The notes beneath the pieces were generated by a model. The model did no database searches and was not told the origin of the DNA. It saw only the letters and a list, made by a program, of their open reading frames with translations. Shown in pieces: positions 25,943 through 34,942 of a DNA stretch of 51,581 nt. Numbering within the stretch: position 1 is the first letter of the stretch; every line of letters starts with the position of its first letter. The DNA is from an uncultured Anaerolineae bacterium. Lineage in GTDB: Bacteria; Chloroflexota; Anaerolineae; Aggregatilineales; Phototrophicaceae. The DNA lies in assembly GCA_938022205.1 (NCBI GenBank), contig CALIEB010000020.1, positions 1 to 51,581 on the forward strand. Direction: 5' to 3'. The position numbers and the translations under genes are program-made.

Positions 25943-26692
25943 ATGCGCACACTACGCACGCACGCTATCATCCTCAAACGCCGCGATATGGGCGAAGCAG
26001 ACCGCCTCGTTACGCTCTATACGCCCGCACACGGCAAGCGCGACGCGCTGGCAAAAGGCGCGCGCAAGCCCACTAGCAGCAAAACCGGGCATGTGGAGCT
26101 GTTCACGCGCATCGACGCGCTCATCAGCACGGGTCGCAGCATCGACATTTTAGCGCAAGCAGAGGTGCTAGAGCCGTTCTTGCCGCTGCGCGAAGACCTG
26201 CTGCGCGGGGCGTACGCCGCCTACTGCGTCGAACTGCTCGACCGCATGACGCTGGCGGATGACCAGCCCGCGCACGACATCTACGCGCTGTTGGACGCAA
26301 CGCTAGCACGCCTTGCGCTAGAAAGCGACCTGCGTCGTGCTGTGCGCTATTACGAGCTGCACCTGCTCGACATGCTAGGCTTTCGTCCCGAGCTGCAACG
26401 CTGCGTGGTGACACAGGAGCTGCTGCTGCCACAAGACCAGTTTTTCAGCTATAGCGAGGGCGGCGTGGTCTCGCCCGAAGGCGCGCGCCACACCCTCGCG
26501 CTGGTGCCACTGCCGTTGGCGACGCTCAAGCTGCTGCGGCACTTGCAGCGCACGCCCTACAACAAGCTCATCGACTTACGCATTGACGCGCCCACCCACA
26601 ACGACAGCGAGCGCATCATGCACGGCTATTTACGCTATCTGCTGGAGAGCCGCCTGCAGAGCGTGGACTTCATCCGCCGCCTTGAGACCTAA
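25943..26692 (+). CDS. recO: DNA repair protein RecO
   Basis: Protein of 249 aa, the usual length. RecO displaces SSB and helps load RecA with RecR at gaps and breaks. The N-terminal OB fold is clear: RTHAIILKRRDMGEADRLVT LYTPAHGKRDALAKGARKPT. The middle helical domain (RGAYAAYCVELLDRMTLADD) and C-terminal part follow. Many RecO proteins have a four-cysteine zinc site; here only one Cys remains (QRCVVTQELLLPQ, and VVSPEG where VCPEC is usual), so zinc binding looks lost, as in some other lineages. The ribosome-binding site is weak. Neighbours are not the usual era or recA-linked genes. Confidence 0.9.
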   Translation: MRTLRTHAIILKRRDMGEADRLVTLYTPAHGKRDALAKGARKPTSSKTGHVELFTRIDALISTGRSIDILAQAEVLEPFLPLREDLLRGAYAAYCVELLDRMTLADDQPAHDIYALLDATLARLALESDLRRAVRYYELHLLDMLGFRPELQRCVVTQELLLPQDQFFSYSEGGVVSPEGARHTLALVPLPLATLKLLRHLQRTPYNKLIDLRIDAPTHNDSERIMHGYLRYLLESRLQSVDFIRRLET

Positions 26693-26694
26693 GG

Positions 26695-26757
26695 AATGCG
26701 CCTGTCTACGCCGCAAATGCGCCTATCTACGCCGCAAATGCGCCTGTCTACGCCGCA
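26695..26757 (+). repeat. Three tandem 21-base repeats between recO and the M24 peptidase gene
   Basis: The unit (AATGCGCCTGTCTACGCCGC plus A) occurs at 26695-26715, 26716-26736 and 26737-26757; copy 2 differs by one base (CTATC for CTGTC). The array starts two bases after the recO stop and ends five bases before the convergent gene. Each unit begins TGCG and ends CGCA, so short stems can form. It may act as a transcription roadblock or mRNA 3-prime structure, or be a replication-slippage relic. Confidence 0.9.
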
Positions 26758-26762
26758 AAATG

Positions 26763-28004
26763 CTAGCCGTGCAAGGGCAGCACCAAATCCTTCTTGAAAG
26801 GCGTGATGCTGCGCAGCTCGCCCGCGTCGGTGACGATAAAGGCATCTTCCACGCGCACCCCCCAGCCCTCATCAGGGTAATAAAGCCCTGGCTCAATCGT
26901 GATGAAGTTGCCCGCCTCAAACACGTCATGGCGACGCAAATGCGAAATGCTTGGGGCTTCGTGGACGTTCAGCCCCAGCCCATGCCCAAGACTATGGACG
27001 TAGCCGCGCGTGGGGTTGTTGTCCGTGCGCTGCGTCGGGTGTCCCTGCGCCTCAAAGTAATCCAACACCGCCTCTTGCATTTCGTGCGTCGGACGACCCA
27101 ACGCAAACGCCTTGACCGCAATGTCGAACGCCGTCATCACCTGCTCGTAGGCACGTTGTACCGCAGGCGGCGCGTAGCCGATGCACCACGTGCGCGTCAT
27201 GTCGTGGTAATAGCCGCCGCCCAGCTCACGCGGAAACAGGTCAAAGACAATGCTCTGCCCTAACTTGAGCGGCTGTGCGTCCTCACCGTGACTGTGCGGA
27301 AAGCCTGCGTCGCGCCCCTGCGCAAAAATCATCTGCGTGTCTTCCAGCTCCACGTCCAGCAGCGCGCGGCGCACAAACCGCTTGACCGCGCCAATCGTCA
27401 GCGGCACGCCGTTTGCGTCCACAACCGTCTCATCCGCGCCAGCGCGGTGACTAGCGATAAAGTCCCACGCCTGCGCCATGACGGCATTGGTGCGCTCTGC
27501 CACGCTGTGGATACGCGCTAGCTCGTCCGCGTCTTTCGTCAGATAGGCTTCTTGGAACAGCGTAGGCTTGCCGTCTGCCAGCTCACCGACAAAGCGATAG
27601 CCATCAAGCTCGGCATTCAACACCGCCAACAGCGCGCTGTAAAGGTGAATCTCGCCCTTGCCATACACGCCAACCGTGCCGCTGGTCACGCCCGCCGCCG
27701 CCAACACGCGCCCCCAAAACAGCACAGTGGCTTTAAGTAGGTCGTCAGGATACGCCTTAAGCAGCTCAAAGTAGCCGCATTCCCCTATGCTCATGACAGG
27801 ATAGCCGCTCTTTTTCGCCTCCTCAACCTCCATATTGTTGACAATCAGCAGCGGCTCTGCACCGAGCTTTTTGACAATAAAGCCACCGCTGATGTGCGCG
27901 CCGTTGCTCATGTAATCGCGAATATCGCTGTAATCTTCGCCGCCGGTGACGATAAACGCCGCCAAGCCGCGCGCCTGCATCAAACGGTCTAAATCACGCT
28001 TCAT
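26763..28004 (-). CDS. M24-family Xaa-Pro aminopeptidase-like metallopeptidase
   Basis: Protein of 413 aa. The N-terminal half (to about 170) is the creatinase/prolidase N-domain (RDYMSNGAHISGGFIVKKLG). The C-terminal pita-bread domain keeps all five metal ligands: the two Asp in IVFDLFPRELGGGYYHDMTR T, the His in HSLGHGLGLNVHE, the Glu in ITIEPGLYYP and the Glu in VRVEDAFIV. It should release N-terminal residues next to proline, or split dipeptides, in the cytoplasm. The ATG at 28004 has GAGAGGAG upstream; an earlier ATG at 28070 lacks this. It is monocistronic and divergent from the histidine kinase at 28181. Confidence 0.9.
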   Translation of the reverse strand: MKRDLDRLMQARGLAAFIVTGGEDYSDIRDYMSNGAHISGGFIVKKLGAEPLLIVNNMEVEEAKKSGYPVMSIGECGYFELLKAYPDDLLKATVLFWGRVLAAAGVTSGTVGVYGKGEIHLYSALLAVLNAELDGYRFVGELADGKPTLFQEAYLTKDADELARIHSVAERTNAVMAQAWDFIASHRAGADETVVDANGVPLTIGAVKRFVRRALLDVELEDTQMIFAQGRDAGFPHSHGEDAQPLKLGQSIVFDLFPRELGGGYYHDMTRTWCIGYAPPAVQRAYEQVMTAFDIAVKAFALGRPTHEMQEAVLDYFEAQGHPTQRTDNNPTRGYVHSLGHGLGLNVHEAPSISHLRRHDVFEAGNFITIEPGLYYPDEGWGVRVEDAFIVTDAGELRSITPFKKDLVLPLHG

Positions 28005-28119
28005 AGCTTGCTCCTCTCTGATGAGCTGTCGGTGTGTGGGCTGTACGCGCTTATTTTCACGCGCTGGCATGCATTATAACAGCGTTTTTGCGCCGCTGAC
28101 GGTGTGGTCTTTTAATGGC

Positions 28120-28150
28120 TTGCTCATCTTGGTGTAATATGTGTTATACT
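28120..28150 (+). promoter_or_regulatory. Promoter before the PAS histidine kinase
   Basis: TATACT at 28145-28150, preceded by TGT (extended -10), with a weak TTGCTC at 28120-28125, spacer 19. The GTG start of the kinase lies 31 bases downstream. Confidence 0.45.
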
Positions 28151-28180
28151 AAGACCTAGAACAGCGAAAGAGAACATGCC

Positions 28181-29395
28181 GTGTTGGTTTCATCAAGTCC
28201 ACCTGAACGCGCCATCTATCAACAGGCGGAACGCTTTGTCCAATCTGCGTTAGACGCGCTGTCTGCGCATGTGGCGGTCTTAGACGAGCAAGGCACGATT
28301 ATAGGCGTAAACCACGCCTGGCGCGCCTTCGCCGACGCGAACGGCTATGAGCCAATGCAAGGCTACGGTGTCGGCACGAATTACCTCGACGTGTGCGACA
28401 AAGCCGCGTCTGCCGCTGCCGACGCGCTGCTCATGGCGGAGGGCATCCGCGACATTATGAACGGCACGCTGAGCGTTTTTGAGATGGAGTACCCTTGCCA
28501 CAGTCCAACCGAGCAGCGATGGTTTGTCGTGCGCGTCTCGCGTTTCCAGTGGCAAGGGCAGCAGCGGTTTATCGTCGCGCATCAGAACGTGACGGAACTC
28601 AAGGCGTTGCAAATCGAGCTAGCGCAGTGGCAGCGGCGCGTGAACACCATCCTTGAGGAGGCACGCGCCCAGCAAGACGCGCTGCAAGCGGCCTTAGCGC
28701 ACGAGCGCGACCTACGCGAACTGAAGAATCGCTTCTTGTCGATGCTCTCGCACGAGCTAAAAACGCCGCTCACCTCGATTAGCCTGTCATCGGACATGCT
28801 GAAAAAGTACAGGCACGTCAGCAGCGAAGAGGAGCAAGCGCAAGCCTTAGACAACATTCAAGCGCAGGTGGCTTACCTTGCCGAGATGGTCAGCGACGTG
28901 ATGACGCTGAGCAAAGGCGAACATGAAGGCATCGCGCTGCACTTTGAGACGGTTGACCTTGTGACCTACTGCCGCGACATTGTCGAAGAGTTTCAGTTTA
29001 CCTATAACAAGACGCACCGCGTGCAGTTCACGTCCAACGTGCGCCAGCTGCGCGCCTCGATTGACCGCAAGCTGCTGCGGCGCGCCATCACCAACCTGCT
29101 CGCGAACGCGGTCAAATACACGCCTGAAGGTGGTACGGTGACGCTGCGCACCAAGAAGCAGCGCGGCTGGGCGGTCGTGCAGGTTGCGGACACAGGCATT
29201 GGCATTCCCGCCGACGAGCAGGCACGCCTGTTCGAGCCGTTCCACCGCGCGCGCAACGCGCAAGACATTGGTGGCACGGGCTTAGGTCTACCCATCACCA
29301 AGCAGGCGGTTGAGCTGCACGGCGGCCACATCATGTGCAAAAGCGCGCAGGGCGAAGGCACAACGTTCACCCTACGCTTGCCACTGCGAGACTAG
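28181..29395 (+). CDS. Cytoplasmic PAS sensor histidine kinase
   Basis: Protein of 404 aa with no membrane segment. A PAS domain (about 20-140: HVAVLDEQGTIIGVNHAWRA) and a coiled coil (about 145-185) lead to HisKA with the phosphoacceptor His191 in LSMLSHELKTPLTSI. The HATPase domain has the N box (ITNLLANAVKYTPEGG), G1 (VADTGIGIP), F (LFEPFHRA) and G2 (GGTGLGLPI). It should autophosphorylate in response to a PAS signal; the signal is unknown. The start is GTG with AAAGAG upstream. No stand-alone response regulator is nearby. The closest receiver domain downstream is on the threonine-synthase-like enzyme at 30521, with one unknown gene between, so that enzyme is a candidate target. Confidence 0.9.
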   Translation: MLVSSSPPERAIYQQAERFVQSALDALSAHVAVLDEQGTIIGVNHAWRAFADANGYEPMQGYGVGTNYLDVCDKAASAAADALLMAEGIRDIMNGTLSVFEMEYPCHSPTEQRWFVVRVSRFQWQGQQRFIVAHQNVTELKALQIELAQWQRRVNTILEEARAQQDALQAALAHERDLRELKNRFLSMLSHELKTPLTSISLSSDMLKKYRHVSSEEEQAQALDNIQAQVAYLAEMVSDVMTLSKGEHEGIALHFETVDLVTYCRDIVEEFQFTYNKTHRVQFTSNVRQLRASIDRKLLRRAITNLLANAVKYTPEGGTVTLRTKKQRGWAVVQVADTGIGIPADEQARLFEPFHRARNAQDIGGTGLGLPITKQAVELHGGHIMCKSAQGEGTTFTLRLPLRD

Positions 29396-29403
29396 CTGCG
29401 CCC

Positions 29404-30438
29404 ATGTCCAACGCCCAACTGTACAAGCGCATGACCGACTATCTCGCCAAGTTTTACGACGCAGCGTTTTATCAGCGTGCGGGCGTGCGCTACCCCGTGC
29501 TAGTATATCCGCCCGCGCCCGAGCAAGTCCACGACGTGGACAGTTTGCTGGGGACGCTTAGTGCTGCCACGCCCGACCATTTCGTCATTTACGACCACGC
29601 CTATTTGCACACGCTACAAAACAGCGCGCGCCACCTTTACAACGGCATCACCTATACGCTGGACTATCTGGAGCTGTATCCGCTGCGCTTGCACGCGGCG
29701 CACGGACGCTATTTCGACACGCTAGCGACCTGCTTCGCGCTCGAGCATGAGCTGCGCGCGGCGGCGCAAGCGAATACCATGCGCTTGCCGCTGCGCACAC
29801 AGTACCATCGCGTCGTCAGCCCCACGCGGTCGCTGTGGCACGGGCGCGGGCGCAGCGCGACCATCGGCGTGGCGTGCGTGACGGCTTTCAAGAGCGCGCG
29901 CGGCTACGAGGCACTGCTGGCGCGGCGTTCGGCACACAGCGCGACCGACCCGCGCTTTTTCCACGTGCTGCCGGCCTTTGTCTTTCAGCCTATCAGCACG
30001 TCGCCGACCGCTTACGATTGGTGCGTCTCGCACCACATCTACCGCGAGTGGCTAGAGGAGCTGTTCAGCGTGGACGAGGCGCAATTGCACGCGCCTGAAG
30101 CGGTCTACGCCCATCCCGCCATGCAAGACTTACAAGCGATGCTGGCGTGCGGCGCAGCGGAGCTACGCCTCACGGGGGTCACGCTCAACACCTTGACGCT
30201 GCGTGCCGAAATTAGCGTGCTGCTGCTTATTCACGACGCAACGTGGTGGGCGCGTTGCTACGACCCCGCCAGCCCCTACCGCATGAACGCACACGCCGAA
30301 ACGCTGGACGGGCGTATCGTGCGCGTGCCGCTCGGTAGCGACGCGGACGTAGTGGGCGCGCTGCCTGCCGACTTTCACACCATCATGCCGCCGCAAGCCG
30401 CCGTTGCGCTGTGGTTAGCGCGCGACGCGCTGGCTTAG
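29404..30438 (+). CDS. Hypothetical protein following the histidine kinase
   Basis: Protein of 344 aa from the ATG at 29404, eight bases after the kinase stop. No signal peptide or membrane segment. I do not recognise the family firmly. The segment YEALLARRSAHSATDPRFFH followed by VLPAFVFQP resembles proteins with a degenerate Nudix-like core, in which a repeated-strand domain carries a RRS and PAGxFQP pattern, but the Nudix box glutamates are not visible. It is co-transcribed with the kinase and lies just before the threonine-synthase/receiver fusion, so a place in the same signalling unit is possible. Confidence 0.65.
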   Translation: MSNAQLYKRMTDYLAKFYDAAFYQRAGVRYPVLVYPPAPEQVHDVDSLLGTLSAATPDHFVIYDHAYLHTLQNSARHLYNGITYTLDYLELYPLRLHAAHGRYFDTLATCFALEHELRAAAQANTMRLPLRTQYHRVVSPTRSLWHGRGRSATIGVACVTAFKSARGYEALLARRSAHSATDPRFFHVLPAFVFQPISTSPTAYDWCVSHHIYREWLEELFSVDEAQLHAPEAVYAHPAMQDLQAMLACGAAELRLTGVTLNTLTLRAEISVLLLIHDATWWARCYDPASPYRMNAHAETLDGRIVRVPLGSDADVVGALPADFHTIMPPQAAVALWLARDALA

Positions 30439-30520
30439 ACCTTGCTTATTGCAAGCCGCTCCAAAGCGCGTTACACTTCCGCCATATTATTTTTATCACT
30501 AGCGTAAAGCGATTGCACTC

Positions 30521-32179
30521 ATGTCAAAACAAATTTTGGTGCATTGTACGTACTGCCACGCAATCACGGACTTCAAGCAGTTTAAAGGCGAATGTCCCAA
30601 ATGCGGCGAGAAAATCTGTGAGGCACGCTATGAGCTGGACAAAATCGACGTGCAGCAGTGGATTAAAGACCTGAAAAAACGCCCCGCCAACCTGTGGCGG
30701 TATCGGGAGGTGCTGCCGATTTATGACGAGGCGAACATCGTCACGTTGGGAGAAGGTGGCACGCCGCTGCTGAAGGCGGGTGCGCTGGCGGCGAACTTGG
30801 GTTTGAAGCACCTCTATATCAAGGACGAGCGGCAAGGTCCCACCGGCAGCTTTAAAGACCGCCAAGCCACCGTCGCCATCAGCGTCATGAAGGAGCTAGG
30901 CATCGACGAGGTGGTGGTGGCCAGCACGGGCAACGTTGCCATTGCCTATGCGGCGTACTGTGCGCGGGCAGGCATCCAGCTTTGGGCGTTTTTCCCGCGC
31001 CTTGCGCCCAACCCCAAGATGCGCGAGACGGCGGTCTACGGCGCGGAGGTCATCAAAACGACCGGCACGTATGACCAGACCAAAGAACTAGCGGCGAACT
31101 TCGCCGCCGCCAAGAACATTTTCCTCGACAAGGGCATCAAGAGCATTGCCGCCACCGAAGCGATGAAGACGATGGCTTATGAAATCGCCGAGCAGCTGGG
31201 CGGCTTGCTTGAAAACGGCGAACGCTGGCGGTCACCTGACTGGTTCTTGCAAAGCGTGTCCGGCGGCTTGGGACCGATTGGCGTGGCGAAGGGCTTCCGC
31301 GAGATGCGCACCTTTGGCTTGGTCGACAAGATGCCCAAGTTGGGCATGGTGCAGTCGAGCGGCTGTGCGCCGATGGTGGCGGCGTTCGAACGTGGGCAGC
31401 GCGTGGCGACACCCATTGAAGAAGAGGACACGGTGATTGCCACGCTAGCGACGGGCAATCCGGGACGCGCCTACGAGATTCTCTTTGACTACGTGCAAGA
31501 ACACGGCGGCACGTTCATCAGTGCCAGCGATGAAGAAGCCTACAATGCCATTCGCGTGCTAGCACGCTACGAGGGCTTAAGCGTCGAACCCGCCACTGGG
31601 GTCATGTTCGCCGGACTGTTCAAGATGGTGCAGGCGGGCATTATCAAGCCCGACGAGGTCGTTGTCGTCAACTGCAGCGGACACACGCTGCCCGTCGAGA
31701 AGGACATCTTGGGCGAGAAGTGGCAGCGTGAGGTCGACATGTCCGCCACGCCGACCGCGCCTAGCGTGCCGTTAGAGCGGTTCTCCAAAGTGGTCAGCAG
31801 GATGGGCGAGGTGCGTCGCGTCGTCGTTATCGAGGACAATGAGTCGGCGGCACGGCTGATGAGCCGCATCCTCGAAAGCCGCGAAAACTGCGAGGTTTAC
31901 TTGGCAACCAACGGCGAGAAGGGGCTGGCGACGGTGCGCGAAATCAAGCCGGATTTGGTCATCACCGATTTGATGATGCCCGATGTGGACGGCTTCGCGG
32001 TCATTCGTACCCTGCGCGGTGACGACGCGCTCAAGCACATCCCCATCGTCGTGGTCAGCGCGAAAGAACTCACCAACCAAGAGAAGCTCTTCCTCAACGA
32101 AAACGTCGACATGCTGCTGCAAAAAGGGTCGTTCATTGAGGAAGGCTTTATGGAAGAGCTGCTCAAGCGGCTGAAGTGA
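30521..32179 (+). CDS. Threonine synthase-like PLP enzyme fused to a response-regulator receiver domain
   Basis: Protein of 552 aa. Residues 1-40 hold a zinc-ribbon-like CxxC pair (HCTYCH and CPKCGEKIC). Residues about 60-410 are a fold-type II PLP enzyme like threonine synthase: the PLP lysine is Lys112 in GPTGSFKDRQA, with the Gly-rich STGNVAIAYAAY and the C-terminal NCSGHTLP. Residues about 430-552 are a full CheY-type receiver: acidic pocket Glu438/Asp439 (VIEDNES), phosphoacceptor Asp483 (LVITDLMMPDVDG), and the conserved Lys in VVSAKE. Threonine synthase turns phosphohomoserine into threonine. Direct control of it by phosphorylation would be unusual. The catalytic part could also be a cysteate or diaminopropionate synthase relative. 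A -10-like TATTAT lies at 30485-30490. Downstream is a weak terminator. Confidence 0.88.
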   Translation: MSKQILVHCTYCHAITDFKQFKGECPKCGEKICEARYELDKIDVQQWIKDLKKRPANLWRYREVLPIYDEANIVTLGEGGTPLLKAGALAANLGLKHLYIKDERQGPTGSFKDRQATVAISVMKELGIDEVVVASTGNVAIAYAAYCARAGIQLWAFFPRLAPNPKMRETAVYGAEVIKTTGTYDQTKELAANFAAAKNIFLDKGIKSIAATEAMKTMAYEIAEQLGGLLENGERWRSPDWFLQSVSGGLGPIGVAKGFREMRTFGLVDKMPKLGMVQSSGCAPMVAAFERGQRVATPIEEEDTVIATLATGNPGRAYEILFDYVQEHGGTFISASDEEAYNAIRVLARYEGLSVEPATGVMFAGLFKMVQAGIIKPDEVVVVNCSGHTLPVEKDILGEKWQREVDMSATPTAPSVPLERFSKVVSRMGEVRRVVVIEDNESAARLMSRILESRENCEVYLATNGEKGLATVREIKPDLVITDLMMPDVDGFAVIRTLRGDDALKHIPIVVVSAKELTNQEKLFLNENVDMLLQKGSFIEEGFMEELLKRLK

Positions 32180-32184
32180 ACCAA

Positions 32185-32214
32185 AAGCCTGCCCTGCCTG
32201 TGTTGTGCGGGCTT
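32185..32214 (+). terminator. Weak hairpin between convergent genes
   Basis: Arms 32185-32192 and 32207-32214 pair over eight bases with one G-U, just after the stop of the fusion enzyme and before the end of the convergent FecR-like gene. No T-run, so it is only a possible bidirectional terminator. Confidence 0.35.
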
Positions 32215-32227
32215 CTAAGATGCCTTG

Positions 32228-33376
32228 TTAGCTGCCCCGATAGACTAACGTCACGGGGGCAATATCGCACGTGCTGCCGTCAGTCGTCACCGACCACTCC
32301 AACGTAAAACTTGTGCTGCTCGTGACCAGCAGGGTGGCTTCCACCGCGACGCTGCCCTCGCCGTAGGTGGTAACATAGCGTCCGTCACCTGCCGCCGCAA
32401 AAACGATTTGCGCCTCACTGATAGATATGCCCTCCATCAGCATCCCCTCAGCAAACTCAAAGACAATCTGCGTCGTGTCGGCAGTGACGACGAACATGCG
32501 TATAGGCTCGACCGGAACGCTCACCGTGAACCCTTGACAGGTCAAGTTGAGCGTCTGTGCGTTTTGCAACCACTCGCCAAGCGCAATGACACTGTCACCC
32601 GCTGGCATCTCCGCGTCACCTTTGAAGGCTTGCGTGACCCTTGTCAGCGGCGCGTCTTCCTCCAGCTCAAAGGACTCAGGTTCGTTAGGCGCGCCGCTAG
32701 CGCGTCCGTCCGCATCCAACGGCACGCCGACCAAAAAGCCTGGCTCAAGCGCGACCGTCACGCCATCCGCCGTGATGTCCGCCGCGCCTTCGAGCAGGGC
32801 AACAGTCATCTGTGCGCCTGCCTGCGCTTGTAAGAACGCCGTCGACCCTAGCGAGATGCTCACGTTGTTGATGTTCAGCGTGACTTTGCCCACGCCTTCG
32901 GGGGTTTGCACGAGAATGCCGCTATTCGGCACGCCCTTGCACGGGGAATCTGACACGCCTGAGGTGAAGTAGAAGCCGTTAGTCAGGTCATGCGCGTCGT
33001 CGCCAGCAACTTGCACGTCGCCGAAGAACAAGACGCGCACGCCTTGCCCGGGAAAGGTGTCGGGCAGCGTGGCTTGGACGTTCATCAAGACTACGCCCCA
33101 TTCGTTCTTGGCGAGGTCAAACGGTGAGAGCTGCATGCGCTCGATGTCGCGCACGTTGACGATGTCGCCCACCTGCGCGAAGGTGAACGCCGGCGTGCGT
33201 CCAGTGGCGGTGATGGCGATGTTGCCGTAGCAGGCTTGGTTGCGCTCTGTGGCGGCGCAGGCCGTGCCAACTGCTGCTAAGGCTTGGTCAACCAGCGCAG
33301 GGCAGCTATCTTGTGCTTGAACAACGGATATCGCTAGTACGACCCCAACCAACAACGTCTCTAACGTTTTTCTCAT
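32228..33376 (-). CDS. Secreted protein with FecR-like domain
   Basis: Protein of 382 aa. Signal peptide MRKTLETLLVGVVLAISVVQ then AQ, followed by a Cys-containing domain (CPALVDQALAAVGTACAATE) of a type seen in exported proteins. A FecR-like beta segment follows (FLQAQAGAQMTVALLEGAAD then VTVALEPGFLVGVPL), and a further all-beta C-terminal half. FecR-like domains are beta-roll modules that in classical FecR sense and control sigma factors; here there is no cytoplasmic part, so it is more likely a surface or envelope module. AAGGAGG lies before the ATG at 33376; an earlier ATG would add an implausible leader. It runs downstream of the GAF kinase on the same strand, 53 bases away. Confidence 0.78.
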   Translation of the reverse strand: MRKTLETLLVGVVLAISVVQAQDSCPALVDQALAAVGTACAATERNQACYGNIAITATGRTPAFTFAQVGDIVNVRDIERMQLSPFDLAKNEWGVVLMNVQATLPDTFPGQGVRVLFFGDVQVAGDDAHDLTNGFYFTSGVSDSPCKGVPNSGILVQTPEGVGKVTLNINNVSISLGSTAFLQAQAGAQMTVALLEGAADITADGVTVALEPGFLVGVPLDADGRASGAPNEPESFELEEDAPLTRVTQAFKGDAEMPAGDSVIALGEWLQNAQTLNLTCQGFTVSVPVEPIRMFVVTADTTQIVFEFAEGMLMEGISISEAQIVFAAAGDGRYVTTYGEGSVAVEATLLVTSSTSFTLEWSVTTDGSTCDIAPVTLVYRGS

Positions 33377-33429
33377 ATGCCCCTCCTTGTTATTAAACAA
33401 AAAGGCGCGTTGTGCGCCAGTTTTTCGCT

Positions 33430-34683
33430 TTAATTGTTGGGCAGGGCAATGTAGAATGACGCGCCCTTGCCCAGCCCCGCGCTTTCCGCCCAAATGCGCC
33501 CGCGATGCGCCTGAACAATCGCCCGTGAGATGCTCAAGCCGATGCCTAAGCCACCGTGCCGCCGTGTCATGTGGTCTTCGACTTGGTAGAACTCTTCAAA
33601 AATCTTGTCCAATTTGTCAGCTTCAATGCCGATGCCCGTGTCGCGCACACAGATGCGCACCTCGCGCGGGTGCTGCTCGGCACTCAACGTAATCTCCCCG
33701 CCGGCAGGGGTGAAGCTGATGGCGTTGTGCAAGATGTTCATAATTGCCATAGTAAGGCGCGTCACGTCAACATGAACAGCTAACGGTTGCTGGGGATAGA
33801 CGATGTTGACGTTGTGTTTGCTGAGGTCAAGGTGTGTGCGCATGTCCTGCCACACGGTGTCAAAGAGCGCGCTAATGTTGGTTTCTTCGCGCACGAGGTC
33901 GGATTGCTTTTGCTTGAGATAGCGCAGGTTGACCATGTCTTCGATGAGCTTGCGCAGCTTGAGCGCGCTTTCCAGCACCTTGCCGGCGTGTTCCTGCGTG
34001 TCGGCATCAGCGGACTCTTGCAAGAAGCTGGCGTAACCCATAATCACGCCTAGCGGGGTGCGCAGCTCGTGTGAAGCGATAGCGATGAAGTCGTTCTTGA
34101 GCTTATCTAGCTCGTTCAACTCTTCGTTGGCGCGCTTGAGTTCAGCGACGAGCTGCGCGCCGTGAATGGCAACAGCGGCTTGTGCGGCTAGCGTCATTAA
34201 GTATTTGCGGTCTTGCACCGTCCAAGGCAATATGCGCTTGTTAATCGCTTCCAGCACGCCAATCACGTGGTTTTTGTAGCGCATCGGCACACCCAGCAGC
34301 GAGCGTGTCTCAAACTGAATGTCCTCGTCTACCTTGTCGTAGTGGCGTGGGTCAGCTTTGGCGTTGTCGACCTGCACGATGTCGTTTTGCTTGAAGATGG
34401 TGCCAGCAATGCTGTCCATCGGCACAGGCTTACCAATCAGCTCGTTGCTGCTGTCTAGTGTGGTCGAAGCCGCAAAGAACAGCTCTTGGCGGTTCGCGTC
34501 CCAAAGCAACACCGAAGCGGCTTCGCAGTTGGTGATGCGCACTGCCGCGTCCATGATTTGTTTCAGCAGCGGTTGCAGCTCCATTTGTGCGTTAAGCGAC
34601 GCGCTGATTTCCGCGAGAGCTTCCAAAATTTCAATCTGCTGTTCAAGTTCTTGCGTGTTATTGGTCATACCATGTGCTTTCAT
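33430..34683 (-). CDS. Cytoplasmic GAF sensor histidine kinase
   Basis: Protein of 417 aa, no membrane segment. N-terminal helix, GAF domain (about 25-175: ALAEISASLNAQMELQPLLK, then LLGVPMRYKNHVIGVLEAIN K), coiled linker, HisKA with His205 in AIASHELRTPLGVIMGY, then the HATPase domain (N box MNILHNAISFTPAGG, G1 RDTGIGIEA, G2 GGLGIGLSI). It has no receiver and no neighbouring response regulator. Its start is next to the AT-rich repeat region at 34684-35308, so its promoter must lie inside that region and could be affected by DnaA-like binding there. An in-frame ATG five codons on is a possible alternative start. Confidence 0.9.
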   Translation of the reverse strand: MKAHGMTNNTQELEQQIEILEALAEISASLNAQMELQPLLKQIMDAAVRITNCEAASVLLWDANRQELFFAASTTLDSSNELIGKPVPMDSIAGTIFKQNDIVQVDNAKADPRHYDKVDEDIQFETRSLLGVPMRYKNHVIGVLEAINKRILPWTVQDRKYLMTLAAQAAVAIHGAQLVAELKRANEELNELDKLKNDFIAIASHELRTPLGVIMGYASFLQESADADTQEHAGKVLESALKLRKLIEDMVNLRYLKQKQSDLVREETNISALFDTVWQDMRTHLDLSKHNVNIVYPQQPLAVHVDVTRLTMAIMNILHNAISFTPAGGEITLSAEQHPREVRICVRDTGIGIEADKLDKIFEEFYQVEDHMTRRHGGLGIGLSISRAIVQAHRGRIWAESAGLGKGASFYIALPNN

Positions 34684-34942
34684 CGCTATGCTTGCCTTAA
34701 GAAAATTTTAGCACGTTATTGAAAATGCACACGTCACGCGCGCGCACGCTGTTCAAACAATTTTCGCGGGTGGCGTATCTTTATATAAGGTAGTCTCGGT
34801 AGTAGGGGCTGTTCAAACTGTTCAAAACTTTTAATCTGGCACTCATCTTTCTTTTGTCTGACCCCTAGACACCCCTAAAAACATTAATAGAACTCTTTTG
34901 ACACTATTAAAATTATGCTTAAAGGTTTGTTACCGCAAAAAG

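Noticed and set aside
26695..26757. CRISPR array
   Set aside because: The three units touch each other with no spacers and no cas gene is nearby.
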